Source of the DNA: Bathymodiolus brooksi
Lineage: Eukaryota; Mollusca; Bivalvia; Mytilida; Modiolidae
Length of the DNA stretch: 64,000 bases
Direction: 5' to 3'
Assembly: GCA_963680875.1 (NCBI GenBank)
Contig: OY804578.1
Coordinates: 100,159,689-100,223,688 of the forward strand
Positions 1-10,794 of the stretch are shown in pieces. The notes under the pieces were generated by a model that was not told the origin of the DNA, made no database searches, and saw only the letters and a program-made list of their open reading frames with translations. The position numbers and the translations under genes are program-made. The stretch's first letter is position 1. The number at the start of each line of letters is the position of its first letter.

Positions 1-517
1 AAAGGGGTGATCAGAAACCGTAAATCTAAGATACCAAAGGGGTAATCAGAAACCGTAAATCTAAGATACCAAAGGGTAATCAGAAACCGTAAATCTAAGA
101 TACTAAAGGGGTAATCAGAAACCGTAAATCTAAGATATCAAAGGGGTAATCAGAAACCGTAAATCTAAGATACTAAAGGGGTAATCAGAAACCGTAAATC
201 TAAGATACCAAAGAGGTAATCAGAAACCGTAAATCTAAGATACCAAAGGGGTAATCAGAAACCGTAAATCTAAGATACTAAAGGGGTAATCAGAAGCCGT
301 AAATCTAAGATACCAAAAGGGTAATCAGAAACCGTAAATCTAAGATACCAAAGGGGTAATCAGAAACCGTAAATCTAAGATACCAAAGGGGTGATCAGAA
401 ACCGTAAATCTAAGATACCAAAGAGGTAATCAGAAACCGTAAATCTAAGATACCAAAGGGGTAATCAGAAACCGTAAATCTAAGATACCAAAGGGATAAT
501 CAGAGACCGTAATTCGA
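1..517. repeat. 35-bp tandem array derived from a PLE 3' UTR end
   Basis: About fifteen near-identical head-to-tail copies of a 35-bp unit containing AAAGGGGTAATCAG, ACCGTAAATC and TAAGATACC. The array is cut by the window start, so its full length is unknown. Reverse-complemented, the unit reads as the last bases of the PLE 3' UTR seen elsewhere in the window (for example around 10316-10350 and 27095-27130: ATTTACGG, then TCTGATTACCCC, then TTGGTATCTT). The right edge runs directly into one minus-strand copy of that UTR. The origin as an expanded UTR end is inference from this similarity and adjacency. Confidence 0.9.
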
Positions 518-630
518 AGAAGGACAGAAAATACAATGGCCAAAAGAAAAGGAACAAAGGGACAAACAATAATCTACAAAATACTACGCAGAAAACTAAA
601 GATCGAGCAACATGAACCCCACTAAAATCC
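505..630 (-). mobile_element. Penelope-like element 3' UTR, fragment
   Basis: The reverse complement follows the order of the PLE 3' UTR at 26970-27135: TTTTAGTGGGGTT, a GCTCGATCTTTAG block, TTTTGTAGATTATTGTTTGTCC, a T-rich block with GGCCATTG, then ATTACGG. It is continuous with the 35-bp array at 1-517, which repeats its terminal segment. No coding part is present. Confidence 0.7.
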
Positions 631-656
631 ATTAATATTCCGAAATTAAAGTTCCA

Positions 657-776
657 ATTATATGGGACCAGTTGAGAGGTGTGGTGACCGTTTGGTATTA
701 AGGTTTACATCTATACCATTACAGTAAGCGCCGGTCACCACTAAAGTTCGAATCCCACCGCTGTCGATAATAATGT
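657..776 (+). mobile_element. Diverged tRNA-derived SINE head (family A-like)
   Basis: Contains a degraded tRNA-like stretch: a GGTGTGGTGACCG start, a central ACATCTATACC block and AAAGTTCGAATCCCA, which resembles a Pol III B box (GGTTCGANTCC). It resembles the head of SINE family A elsewhere in the window, but the body and tail are missing. Confidence 0.4.
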
Positions 777-1546
777 GAAATTATGATCGGCATAAAAAGT
801 TAATATTCATAATTGTCAAATTGAGAAGGAATTATTTCCCAAAGTCCAAATAGTTTATGTATGGCTGCGAAAATATGTCAAAATAGTACAGATATAATTT
901 ATAGTCAAAAATGTAATAAGAAATTATTTGGATCTAAGGTAACTAAGTGAACAAGAAATAAACAAATCTGAAACCTAATCAAACTAAAATGTTATTTTTA
1001 TTTTATTATGTGCAATATTGATAGTACACGTATTACATAATAGTATACCTTTTATATTTTAGACAACCTGCATATTGAGCCAAATGCTATTGGCAAGAAA
1101 ACGTTTTGACCTTAGCCGATTTTGGCTGTCCCGTTACTAGGCCCTTTGGTTTTACTTGCTCCCAAATACTTTTGAATTATTTGATTTTCTATTCAGTTGA
1201 CTATGAGCGCACCTGAAGACTGTTGCTCTAGAAACGCGTGATGCACACTAAATAATTATTACTGAATATTGTTGAAAGTGGCGTTTTTAACACCATAAAC
1301 CCACTAAATTATTTATCTATGGTTATAATAACTCCATAATAGCGAATATTATTACAATTTTTTTTAAATTGTTTTATTATCAAAACAATATCCGACCATA
1401 CAACTCGCTTTTAGTTTTACAACTACGTTTTTTCTTTGGTGTGGTGTTCAGCGAATATTTGCCTAATGCAAAACAAAAATACAATGAAAAACAAACCATA
1501 CCACATCATCAGATCAGTTCCAAAATTTAAGGAACATAGGCAAAAT
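777..1546. other. Gene-free AT-rich stretch with one repeat-family E copy
   Basis: No coding signal seen. Positions 1135-1250 carry a copy of a dispersed repeat (called E here): TTTGGTTTTACTTGC, TTTGAATTATTTG, GACTATGAGCGCACCTGA and CTAGAAACGCGT. Other copies lie at 11870-12175 and 12258-12400. Confidence 0.5.
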
Positions 1547-1660
1547 CGACACCTCTAACACACATATACATGACCGCCCACTTTCCTGGCTTGGCACAAG
1601 CACTTCAATCAAATTTAGTGGAATAAAGTTAGTCTTATGAGACCCATAAATGAGTAAAAC
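1547..1660 (-). repeat. Dispersed repeat family D, minus-strand copy
   Basis: The reverse complement reads GGGTCTCATAAGACTAAC, then ATTTGATTGAAGTGC, GTGCCAAGCCAGGAAAG, GGGCGGTCATGTATATG. The same order appears on the plus strand at 16820-16985 and 46615-46735. Family identity unknown. Confidence 0.5.
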
Positions 1661-1670
1661 AAGGAAAAGC

Positions 1671-1832
1671 GATATTATACATTTATTGCATGCTGGTGAG
1701 GGAAATATGAAAATTTATTCACCCAAGAGTATCATATTCTCTGAGGACAACGCCCAAGGGGAATATGATACTCGTGGGTGAATAAATTTTCATATTTCCT
1801 GAACCCGCATGCTTTAGATGTTTTATTATACC
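1671..1832. repeat. Long hairpin-forming inverted repeat
   Basis: Two arms of about 70 bp (1671-1740 and 1759-1832) are reverse complements with few mismatches. The left arm contains GCATGCTGGTGAGGG, AAATTTATTCACCC and AGTATCATATTC; the right arm carries their complements. The spacer is about 18 bp. This may be a small foldback element. No protein similarity seen. Confidence 0.75.
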
Positions 1833-2783
1833 GAATGAAACCAAGAAAACACATACATGTAAAATACTGCTGGCAAGCATATTTTAATTCCATTGGAACG
1901 TTGTCTCAGACATTTAAAAACCACATCCACAACAATAAAGAGATTCAAGATCAATATCAAAGAGAAAACAATCTGGCCAATTAGAAATATGACCCTTAAA
2001 CCAACATTTCTACCATTTCGGCTATGGCCATTGTAACGGTCGCCTGCAAGTGATGCGTTCCGAGTGCCTCTGACGTTTTCCTGTCCAAGAACGATAACTC
2101 TGGCGGGAAAACCCGCGAGGCTTCCGATAGGGTGGAATATGATTTTTATTTCACGGAATATGATTTTTGTCCTGTGTGATCACGTGTTCTGATTTTTACC
2201 CATTGTCCAATCAAATTTATCTATTTATGGTAATTAATATATGAGGTATAATAATGCTTTTTATATAATATTAATATTATTTGTATTTAATATTTCCCTT
2301 TAACAAATAAACATGTCATCTTTGTAAAAACAATATTTTTTTGTGGTTAAGGTTGTGGTTACGGTTATGATGCTTAACGCCACTTTGAACAATATTTCAT
2401 ATATTATTTAGTAATTATTTATGTTTATTGATATTTTATAGAAAATTTAGAGGCATATAATTTAATAAATTAATACATAAATTAAAGGCGTATCTCCCAG
2501 TTTCCGAAACATATTTAGCTTAGTCTGGTTTTGCTGTAAGCTTAGACACGTTGTTATTTTTCTACTGCTTCATCAATGTCTAGTGTTTAGAATAGGGTTC
2601 TAACTGTTTGAGTTCAATCACATACAATTAAATGCACATTAAATAATCATTTGGTATTCTAATTTGTTTTCCATTTAACCTGGTCTGTTTTTTTCCCTTA
2701 AACAATGATAATTATATAGATTAAAACGATTCCTTATTTTACAAGGCAAAAAGCTTATCCAAAAATGACAGATAAAATAAACG
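1833..2783. other. Gene-free stretch with a SINE tail fragment
   Basis: No gene recognised. A less AT-rich segment at about 2020-2170 has no identified role. Positions 2338-2400 hold a minus-strand tail of SINE family A (TTAACGCCACTTTGAACAAT followed by ATTTCA). Confidence 0.4.
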
Positions 2784-3290
2784 TTAGAGAATACCGAAGG
2801 AGCAATCAAAAGTGACATTCCAGAGAAACTGGCAACATATGGTACACAAGACGAAAAAAAACACAGAGAAACTGGCAACATAGAGTACACAAGACGAAGA
2901 AAAACACAGAGAAACTGGCAACATAGGGTACACAAGACGAAGAAAAACACAGAGAAACTGGCAACATAGGGTACACAAGACGAAGAAAAACACAGAGAAA
3001 CTGGCAACATAAGGTACACAAGACGAAGAAAAACACAGAGAAACTGGCAACATAGGGTACACAAGACGAAGAAAAACACAGAGAAACTGGCAACATAGAG
3101 TACACAAGACGAAGAAAAACACAGAGAAACTGGCAACATAGAGTACACAAGACGAAGAAAAACAAAACAAAAACACAACATAATATTGTGTTGGACACTA
3201 CTATACACAAACAAACACAAAGAACGCAAATAAGACATGATCCCTCCTACATACAACTAGAGGTAAAGACGAACTGAACATCGTTTTTAT
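2784..3290 (-). mobile_element. PLE-type 3' UTR (second subtype) carrying an internal array
   Basis: The reverse complement has the same block order as the plus-strand element tail at 16290-16500: GTTCAATTCG, CTTTACCTCTAGTTG, TTGTAGGAG, CATGTCTTATTT, GTGTTTGTTTG, GTCCAACAC, then CTATGTTGCCAGTTTCTC and CTTTCGGTATTCTC-like sequence. The internal block with CAGTTTCTCTG is expanded into eight tandem copies at 2821-3164. Stop-free minus-strand frames across this region simply read the repeat. Confidence 0.65.
2821..3164. repeat. 43-bp tandem array, eight copies
   Basis: Unit starts fall at 2821, 2864, 2907, 2950, 2993, 3036, 3079 and 3122, an exact 43-bp period. The unit contains CAGAGAAACTGGCAACATA, GTACACAAGACGAAG and a short A-run. 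The single-copy counterpart is at 16425-16460 on the opposite strand. Confidence 0.9.
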
Positions 3291-3531
3291 GTGGAAATCG
3301 TATACATTTGCTGTGTCTGTCTATATTATCTTCTTTAGTTTTGCACGAGAACCAAATTACCATCTGTCAAGGTATCAAACTTACATCGACGTCTCGGTCA
3401 AGTTACTTTCATCAATATCAAATATTCATATTTTCTGCTTCCGATCCCTTCAAATCAAATACTATTATATAGAATAATTCGAACTAACATATATTAACTG
3501 ATATCCATATTTGTGTTTGTTTCACTTGGAA

Positions 3532-3532
<1 letters not shown>

Positions 3533-3586
<54 letters not shown>
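3533..3586. repeat. (TA)n microsatellite
   Basis: About 26 uninterrupted TA dinucleotides next to a PLE-type UTR fragment. Confidence 0.97.
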
Positions 3587-3588
<2 letters not shown>

Positions 3589-3660
3589 ACATGTGCAAAT
3601 AAAACATGTGTCCTCTTACAAACAACTGGAGGTAAAGACGAACCAACCATCGTATTCTGA
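3587..3660 (-). mobile_element. PLE-type 3' UTR fragment (second subtype)
   Basis: The blocks ACAAACAACTGGAGG, TAAAGACGAACC and CATCGTATT are the reverse complement of the element tail at 16290-16345, and match 3238-3285. Confidence 0.55.
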
Positions 3661-4454
3661 TTAAAATCTGATTAAAATCATTAAAATCTGATTCAACCCA
3701 CCATTTCTTTAGAAATGCCTGTACCAAGTCAGGGTCATTACGGTTTTCACAGTTTTCCGGTTGTTGACTGATTTTGTCTGTTTATATAATTATGAGTTTT
3801 GACTTTCCCTTTGTAAGATTGTTCGGAGTTCGGTAATTTTGTTATTACCTTTATTTATGAGGAAATCGTAACGAACCATCGTATTAATGAGGAAATCGTA
3901 ACGAAACTCAGAACGTAAAGATATGAACCGAGAATACTGTATTTTATTTTCATTACAACAAACGGCATTTAATTTGAATGTTATTCCGTTTGGTCATAAT
4001 GAAATATTAAATTGCGTTATTTTTTTTTAAAGAAAACAAGAATAAAATAGGAAGATCTATTAGGTTCGTTTTTATAAGAAATGCACCACATATGAAATTC
4101 GTAAGAAGGTGTTCCTTTAATTGTTGAAATTCGTTGTTTCGTTTTTCTATTAACCGTAGATCCATAGATTGGAGAAGTAAGGGATATATATCTTTATATT
4201 ATTACTATATAACATGAACATTTATATATTCCAGAATATATTTGTTCATTGATTTCATATGTTATACAAAAGATGTTTTTGAGTTTTGTTCTGCAACATT
4301 TTCATCAAATGTAAACGAATATGAAGAAATAAAATTTAGACAGACAAATTTAGACAAATTTGCATTGAAATTAATGAAGAGTTTTGAAAAAAAATAAAAA
4401 TTATTATAATTGTTTTTTGTTGTTTTTTTTTACATTTATTTACTGTAAATTATG
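3661..4454. other. Gene-free AT-rich stretch
   Basis: Contains a short piece of repeat D (CTGTACCAAGTCAGG at about 3720) and short direct repeats of GAGGAAATCGTAACGAA at 3859 and 3891. No gene seen. Confidence 0.4.
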
Positions 4455-4590
4455 TTTTGGAAATTCTTGTTTGATCTTTAGTTTTCTGTGTAGTACATTG
4501 TAGATTATTGTTTGTCTTCTTGACCTTTATTTTGTCTGTCCTTCATTGATATGTGACTTCTGATTAACCCTTTAATATCTTCAAACTTGT
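4455..4590 (+). mobile_element. Penelope-like element 3' UTR, fragment
   Basis: Follows the PLE UTR order: GATCTTTAGTTTTCTG, TTGTAGATTATTGTTTGTC, GACCTTTATTTTGTCTGTCC, TTCTGATTAACCC, ATATCTTC. It matches the tail at 26980-27135 and the reverse complement of 505-630. Confidence 0.65.
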
Positions 4591-4740
4591 CATGTATATC
4601 TATTTTGATACATGTTTTAAAATGCTTAACGTCGTATCATTTATTATTTATTTATTTTTCATTTATTTTTTAATATTAATTTAAATAAAGTTAGTCTAAC
4701 TTTGTGCTTTATATGTTTAGGTGGGTTTTGGGTGTGTGAG

Positions 4741-4778
4741 TTTGTGTGTGTGTGTGTATGGGGGGGGGGGGGGGGGGG
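4741..4778. repeat. (TG)n and poly-G low-complexity run
   Basis: A short TG repeat followed by about eighteen consecutive G residues. The G-run could form a quadruplex and is also a likely assembly weak point. Confidence 0.9.
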
Positions 4779-5254
4779 TCGCGATTTTAACTTCAAGCGA
4801 TATTCAGGCTAGTCTCTACAGGTCACGATATATTCCATGTATTTTAAGGAGAATCTAGACCATCTCTGGCAACTGGCTTTGACTTTTCCGTAATAAATTC
4901 TGACTTGAGGTTTATTCTTTTAAATCAACCAGGTTAAATTTTAATAGTAAGACTTATATTTTTCCATAAATCAAACAAGTTTTCATTCCCGATTTTTGTT
5001 TTGTATCTAAATCGTCCGTTTCTTCGAACATCTATAATGTTCTAACTTTTAGGGTTTACAAAAAAACCTGTCGCCAAATATTATAGAAAATTTGGTAAAA
5101 TTTGAAGAAAAAAATCTGACTCGGAGAAAAACATAGCCCTCTTTCCTAAAAGTTATATAGCCGATCCTTTGATCGTCATGAAAGCTTATAGGAATGTGCT
5201 CAGCCTATTATTTTCGTTTTCTTTTCTGTACATTTACAATGTTTGTTTTTTCCA

Positions 5255-6024
5255 GGGGTCGTGTTAACAAAGGTGTCTTAGGATGGTCTTAGGACATTTC
5301 TTAGTCCTAAGCCGGGTTAATGAAAGTGTCCTAAATTGCGATATGTCCTAAAAATATATCCTAAAGTTAGGACACCAAAATAGGTGCCCTAAGAGTGTTT
5401 TAGTTCGGACTCTGAAAAATTCGGGCTTCTTTTTCTGCTCATTTTGGTACAGAAGTACAGAAGTACAGAATGTATTACACAGTTACGTACAAAATAATGG
5501 ACAGACAAAGTTTTACTTTCAAGGTATAAAAAAATCTGCACGTTTTTATCCATTAACCCATTTGAATAACTGATGATGTGACACGTTGACATCATGAAAA
5601 CAGCTCACTTGGCTAAAAGTTTAATGTAAGGTACACGTATTGATTAAAATTTACCATCACTTTCATTGATATTATTTTATTAAATTATTATCAGATTTTA
5701 TTAGGTTTATATACATTACTTATCTAAAAATCACAATTAAATCAATGTTATATTTAAATAAAATAAAATTTAATCTTATTATTTTATTTTTTATGTGAAC
5801 TTTTGCGTAACACATTAATGTTTGTAGCATTTATATTTATATTATTCTTTCTTTACACAAATTAGCTCCTATTCATATTTACGATTATGCCTAGGACATC
5901 CTAAACTAAGATAGTGCTAAGACAGCTTTGATATACAATCTCAGACAGTTCTATCAGTGTCCTAAAATATGTCCTAAGACATGTCTTAGGACATATCTTA
6001 GGATACTTTCATTAACACGGCCCC
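5255..6024. mobile_element. Non-autonomous TIR element, about 770 bp
   Basis: The ends are inverted: the left begins GGGGTCGTGTTAACAAAGG, the right read in reverse begins GGGGCCGTGTTAATGAAAG. Both subterminal regions (5275-5400 and 5885-6012) are rich in short TCCTAA/TTAGGA motifs in both orientations, a typical transposase-binding layout. The centre is AT-rich and encodes nothing. No convincing target-site duplication was found, so the superfamily is undetermined. Confidence 0.65.
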
Positions 6025-7560
6025 ACTTTTGTATATTATTTGGGGAATTATTTGTTAATAAGTAGTATACCTTTGCTGTACAGTGCTTTCAATTTCAAAA
6101 TGATCACCCCGAGCATTTCAAGCTTACAAAATATATCTTTTAACAAATATTTTGCAAATATTTTTTAAAAGGTATATTTTTCAAAGATTCTTTTCTTGGT
6201 ACATTATGCTAACCTTTTTTCAGAATATTTTTTTCTATGAATAAATATTTTCAATCTTTAGTATAACAATTCAAAATACATGTAATGAAAAAAATACTGT
6301 GAATTCATTTTTATTCGTTGTATACCAATTTTCATATTTTTTCGTTTTTTCAATAAAACCACGAAATTCTGTGCACATTGAAAAGCATAAATAACATGAG
6401 AAGTCATTTGCAAGCATCAAAACAAGAAATTCAAATTTCAACGAACATCTCAATTTCTGCAGGTCCACGAAAATTGACATCAACGTAAATATGTAACACC
6501 ACAGTAATAAAAAATAAATTTCATACCCAATTTTAAAAATCTCCAATTATTTTTTGATATTTCTATTCATTTGAATTATTTTATGGATATATTTTTTTTT
6601 CTCAAAAAGCTTCAAACATATATTCATTATACCATTAAATAAAGTTAAAGTAACCTTTTTTATTTATAAAACCACAGTAATAAAAGAAATCTCATAAAAT
6701 GGCAATCTCAACTCATTTTTCAAATTCACTGATTATTTTAATATTTGTTTTCATTTCAATTATTTTATAAATATAATTTTTCTACCAAAAAAGTTTCAAA
6801 CATATATTCATTAAATCCGTAAATAAGATGATGATGACCTCTTTAATTTATAAGTAAAACATATGAAAAGATACAAATGAATAAAACAGACAAATATATT
6901 TCAAATATATTTCAAATACACCAACAAAAAAACCAACATACATGTACCTATAATATATGTTGAAGGGTTTATACATTATGAACAACAGCAAAAACACTTT
7001 TATAAATAATCCAAATAAAGCATACATGTACATGTACCTATATTTTGAAGGGTTTTATACATAATTAAAGATAGCAAAAAAACTTTTATAAATAGACCCC
7101 AAAAATAATGTAACTTACCTATATGCATAAGGGTCTTTAGTTTCACTATCATCGTGCTAAATATCAAGAACCCGTGTAACAGAATGAGTAACGTGCATGT
7201 GGTAGACACTCATTAATAATCAGACAGACACAAAGGGACACAAATGTCGCAAGTTTAAAGGAAACCAGAAATAACCCACAAATGGCTAAATATAGGTTTT
7301 TGGCTGATTTATGGTGTCTAACGCCACTTTCAAATATATTTCAGTTATATGGTTAAATATCGACTACATAAATATTTACATGTATATCTATACAATGATA
7401 TGAAGATCATATTACTTGTATATTTAGGTGTGAAATATGTTTTTCCCCATATATTTTGTTTTTTAGATTATTTATTATGTAATATCTGCGTTTTGACTAT
7501 ATTTTTGTATTCTTTTGATATATTATATTACGGATAACAGTTCCACCCTATGGACAACCT
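6025..7560. other. AT-rich gene-free stretch with two local duplications
   Basis: Positions 6498-6845 are two diverged tandem copies of a roughly 173-bp segment, each starting ACCACAGTAATAAAA. Positions 6930-7100 are two copies of a roughly 90-bp segment with ACATGTACCTATA and TTTATACAT. A minus-strand SINE tail (CTAACGCCACTTTC) lies at 7318-7345. No gene seen. Confidence 0.55.
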
Positions 7561-7574
7561 TGAGTTACAGAAAT

Positions 7575-7637
7575 AGGAAACACATGAGTTGACCACCTTT
7601 TTTAAGTGGGGTTCTCGTTGCACAATATTTTCTTTTT
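7575..7637 (+). mobile_element. PLE 3' UTR, left flank of the large array
   Basis: ACATGAGTTGACCACC, TTAAGTGGGGTTC and CGTTGCACAAT match the PLE UTR blocks GAGTTCACCCC, TAGTGGGGTT and GTTGCTCGAT seen at 16165-16215 and 26950-27010. This places the start of the 43-bp array inside a PLE UTR. Confidence 0.6.
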
Positions 7638-10017
7638 GGTATAGTGTTTGGTGTAGCATTGTTTGTTCTCTTGTCTTTTTGGTATAGTGTTTGGTGTAGC
7701 ATTGTTTGTTCTCTTGTCATTTTGGTATAGTGTTTGGTGTAGCATTGTTTGTTCTCTTGTCTTTTTTGCATAGTGTTTGGTGTAGCATTGTTTGTTCTCT
7801 TGTCTTTTTAGTATAGTGTTTGGTGTAGCATTGTTTGTTCTGTCTTTTTGGTATAGTGTTTGGTGTAGCATTGTTTGCTCTGTCTTTTTTGTATAGTGTT
7901 TGGTGTAGCATTGTTTGTTCTCTTGTCTTTTTTGTATAGTGTTTGGTGTAGCATTGTTTGTTCTCTTGTCTTTTTAGTATAGTGTTTGTTGTAGCATTGT
8001 TTGCTCTGTCTTTTTGGTATAGTGTTTGGTGTAGCATTGTTTGTTCTCTTGTCTTTTTGGTATAGTGTTTGGTGTAGCATTGTTTGTTCTCTTGTCTTTT
8101 TTGTATAGTGTTTGGTGTAGCATTGTTTGTTCTCTTGTCTTTTTAGTATAGTGTTTGGTGTAGCATTGTTTGTTCTGTCTTTTTGGTATAGTGTTTGGTG
8201 TAGCATTGTTTGCTCTGTCTTTTTTGTATAGTGTTTGGTGTAGCATTGTTTGTTCTCTTGTCTTTTTTGTATAGTGTTTGGTGTAGCATTGTTTGTTCTC
8301 TTGTCTTTTTAGTATAGTGTTTGTTGTAGCATTGTTTGCTCTGTCTTTTTGGTATAGTGTTTGGTGTAGCATTGTTTGTTCTCTTGTCTTTTTGGTATAG
8401 TGTTTGGTGTAGCATTGTTTGTTCTCTTGTCTTTTTGGTATAGTGTTTGGTGTAGCATTGTTTGTTCTCTTGTCTTTTTGGTATAGTGTTTGGTGTAGCA
8501 TTGTTTGTTCTGTTGTCTTTTTGGTATAGTGTTTGGTGTAGCATTGTTTGTTCTCTTGTCTTTTTGGTATAGTGTTTGGTGTAGCATTGTTTGTTCTCTT
8601 GCCTTTTTGGAATAGTGTTTGGTGTAGCATTGTTTGTTCTCTTGTCTTTTTGGTATAGTGTTTGGTGTAGCATTGTTTGTTCTCTTGTCTTTTTGGTATA
8701 GTGTTTGGTGTAGCATTGTTTGATCTCTTGTCTTTTTGGTATAGTGTTTGGTGTAGCATTGTTTGTTCTCTTGTCTTTTTGGTATAGTGTTTGGTGTAGC
8801 ATTGTTTGTTCTCTTGTCTTTTTGGTATAGTGTTTGGTGTAGCATTGTTTGCTCTGTCTTTTTGGTATAGTGTTTGGTGTAGCAATGTTTGTTCTCTTGT
8901 CTTTTTGGTATAGTGTTTGGTGTAGCATTGTTTGTTCTCTTGTCTTTTTGGTATAGTGTTTGGTGTAGAATTGTTTGTTCTCTTGTCTTTTTGGCATAGT
9001 GTTTGGTGTAGCATTGTTTGTTCTCTTGTCTTTTTGGTATAGTGTTTGGTGTAGCATTGTTTGCTCTGTCTTTTTGGTATAGTGTTTGGTGTATCATTGT
9101 TTGTTCTCTTGTCTTTTTGGAATAGTGTTTGGTGTAGCATTGTTTGTTCTCTTGTCTTTTTGGAATAGTGTTTGGTGTAGCATTGTTTGTTCTCTTGTCT
9201 TTTTGGTATAGTGTTTGGTGTAGCATTGTTTGTTCTCTTGTCTTTTTGGCATAGTATTTGGTGTAGCATTGTTTGTTCTCTTGTCTTTTTGGTATAGTGT
9301 TTGGTGTAGCATTGTTTGTTCTCTTGTCTTTTTGTCATAGTGTTTGGTGTAGCATTGTTTGTTCTCTTGTGTTTTTGGTATAGTGTTTGGTGTAGCATTG
9401 TTTGTTCTCTTGTCTTTTTGGTATAGTGTTTGGTGTAGCATTGTTTGCTCTGTCTTTTTGGTATAGTGTTTGGTGTAGCATTGTTTGTTCTCTTGTGTTT
9501 TTGGTATAGTGTTTGGTGTAGCATTGTTTGTTCTCTTGTCTTTTTTGGTATAGTGTTTGGTGTAGCATTGTTTGTTCTCTTGTCGTTTTGGTATAGTGTT
9601 TGGTGTAGCATTGTTTGTTCTCTTGTCTTTTTGGTATAGTGTTTGGTGTAGCATTGTTTGTTCTCTTGTGTTTTTGGTATAGTGTTTGGTGTAGCATTGT
9701 TTGTTCTCTTGTCGTTTTGGTATAGTGTTTGGTGTAGCATTGTTTGTTCTCTTGTCTTTTTGGTATAGTGTTTGGTGTAGCATTGTTTGCTCTGTCTTTT
9801 TGGTATAGTGTTTGGTGTATCATTGTTTGTTCTCTTGTCTTTTTGGTATAGTGTTTGGTGTAGCATTGTTTGTTCTCTTGTCCTTTTGGTATAGTGTTTG
9901 GTGTATCATTGTTTGTTCTCTTGTCTTTTTGGTATAGTGTTTGGTGTAGCATTGTTTGTTTGTTCTCTTGTCTTTTTGGTGTAGTGTTTGGTGTAGCATT
10001 GTTTGTTCTCTTGTCTT
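7638..10017. repeat. Large 43-bp tandem array, about 55 copies
   Basis: The unit contains GGTATAGTGTTTGGTGTAG, CATTGTTTGTTCTCTTGTC and a T-run. Most units are 43 bp; some are 40 bp because CTCTTGTC is shortened to CTGTC. A block of several units at about 7840-8010 recurs 335 bp downstream at about 8175-8345 with the same pattern of variants, showing higher-order duplication. Because 43 is not a multiple of 3 and the unit lacks stops on the minus strand, very long minus-strand open frames (up to 630 codons at 7974-9866) arise that only cycle through the repeat. Both flanks are PLE 3' UTR. Confidence 0.95.
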
Positions 10018-10090
10018 TTTTCCTCTGGTCTTTGTATTGTCTGTCCTGGATAAACGTCAGATGATTATGCGAGAAAAAATCAAATACACG
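10018..10090 (+). mobile_element. PLE 3' UTR, right flank of the large array
   Basis: After the last unit the sequence continues CTCTGGTCTTTGTATTGTC, TGTCCTGGATAAACG, TCAGATGATTATGCG. This aligns with TTGACCATTGTGTTGTCTG, TTCTTCTTCGATATACGG and TTCTGATTACCCC at 27064-27116. Confidence 0.55.
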
Positions 10091-10136
10091 GGACGTAAAT
10101 CAGTGTCTCATTTCTTGATAAAAGACAGCTTGTAGT

Positions 10137-10350
10137 AACACAACGGGTGCCACTAGTGGAACAGGAACTGTTTACCCTTCCAGAGCACCGGAGTTCACCC
10201 AGGTTTTTAGTGAGGTTCGTGTTACTCGATCTTTAGCTTTATGTGTAATGTTTTGTAGATCGCTGTTTGTCCTTTTGTCCTTTTTCTTTTTGATCATTGG
10301 GTTGTCTATCCTGTGATTTACGGATTCTAATTACCCCTGTGGTATCTTCC
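10137..10350 (+). mobile_element. Penelope-like element 3' UTR
   Basis: Complete series of PLE tail blocks: AACACAACGGGTGCCACTAG, GGAACAGGAACTG, CTTCCAGAGCACC, GGAGTTCACCC, TTAGTGAGGTTCGTG, GATCTTTAGC, GTAGATCGCTGTTTGTCC, GGTTGTCTATCCTG, GATTTACGGATTC, TAATTACCCC. It closely matches 26905-27135, which follows a recognisable PLE reverse transcriptase. Confidence 0.8.
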
Positions 10351-10794
10351 AACTCTTCTTGCTGCAATTCATAAGAAACAACTGATTGTTAGGAGTTATC
10401 GTTAGAGACTTCCTCAAAAGGCAACATTTTTCAACTTTATCAATCATCTTGCCTCCTTTTTATGACAATCATACATTTTTTTCATAGGCTAATCCCATTG
10501 CTTGCCACATTTTAAACTAATTTTATTCATTGTTTGCAAACTTGTTCTCATCATGACCATAGTGAAATAAATTTATGTTTGTTTCTTCATACAGTACGTA
10601 GGCATGATTCCACATCAATCGATGTCTGTCTACATTCAGGACATACGTCATGTGTGAAGCAATGATATTTTTGTATTTTCGTAAAGCAAAACACTGGCAT
10701 CTGTAGCGTAGTTTATTTGTCTGATCTTCATTTATAATTTCTTTTCGTTGTATTTTTGTTGGTATCATGATGATATTATTCGATCTTTAATTTT
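10351..10794. other. Gene-free stretch
   Basis: No repeat family or gene recognised; short open frames only. Confidence 0.3.

Noticed and set aside
1..517. CRISPR array
   Set aside because: Units are contiguous identical repeats without unique spacers, and the sequence is eukaryotic.
2675..3256. Minus-strand frame of 193 codons with Cys/Phe-rich repeats
   Set aside because: It is the 43-bp PLE UTR array read in a stop-free frame.
7974..9866. Very long minus-strand open frame (630 codons) and overlapping sister frames
   Set aside because: It lies wholly within the 43-bp tandem array; the translation only repeats the unit in rotating frames. Not annotated as a gene.
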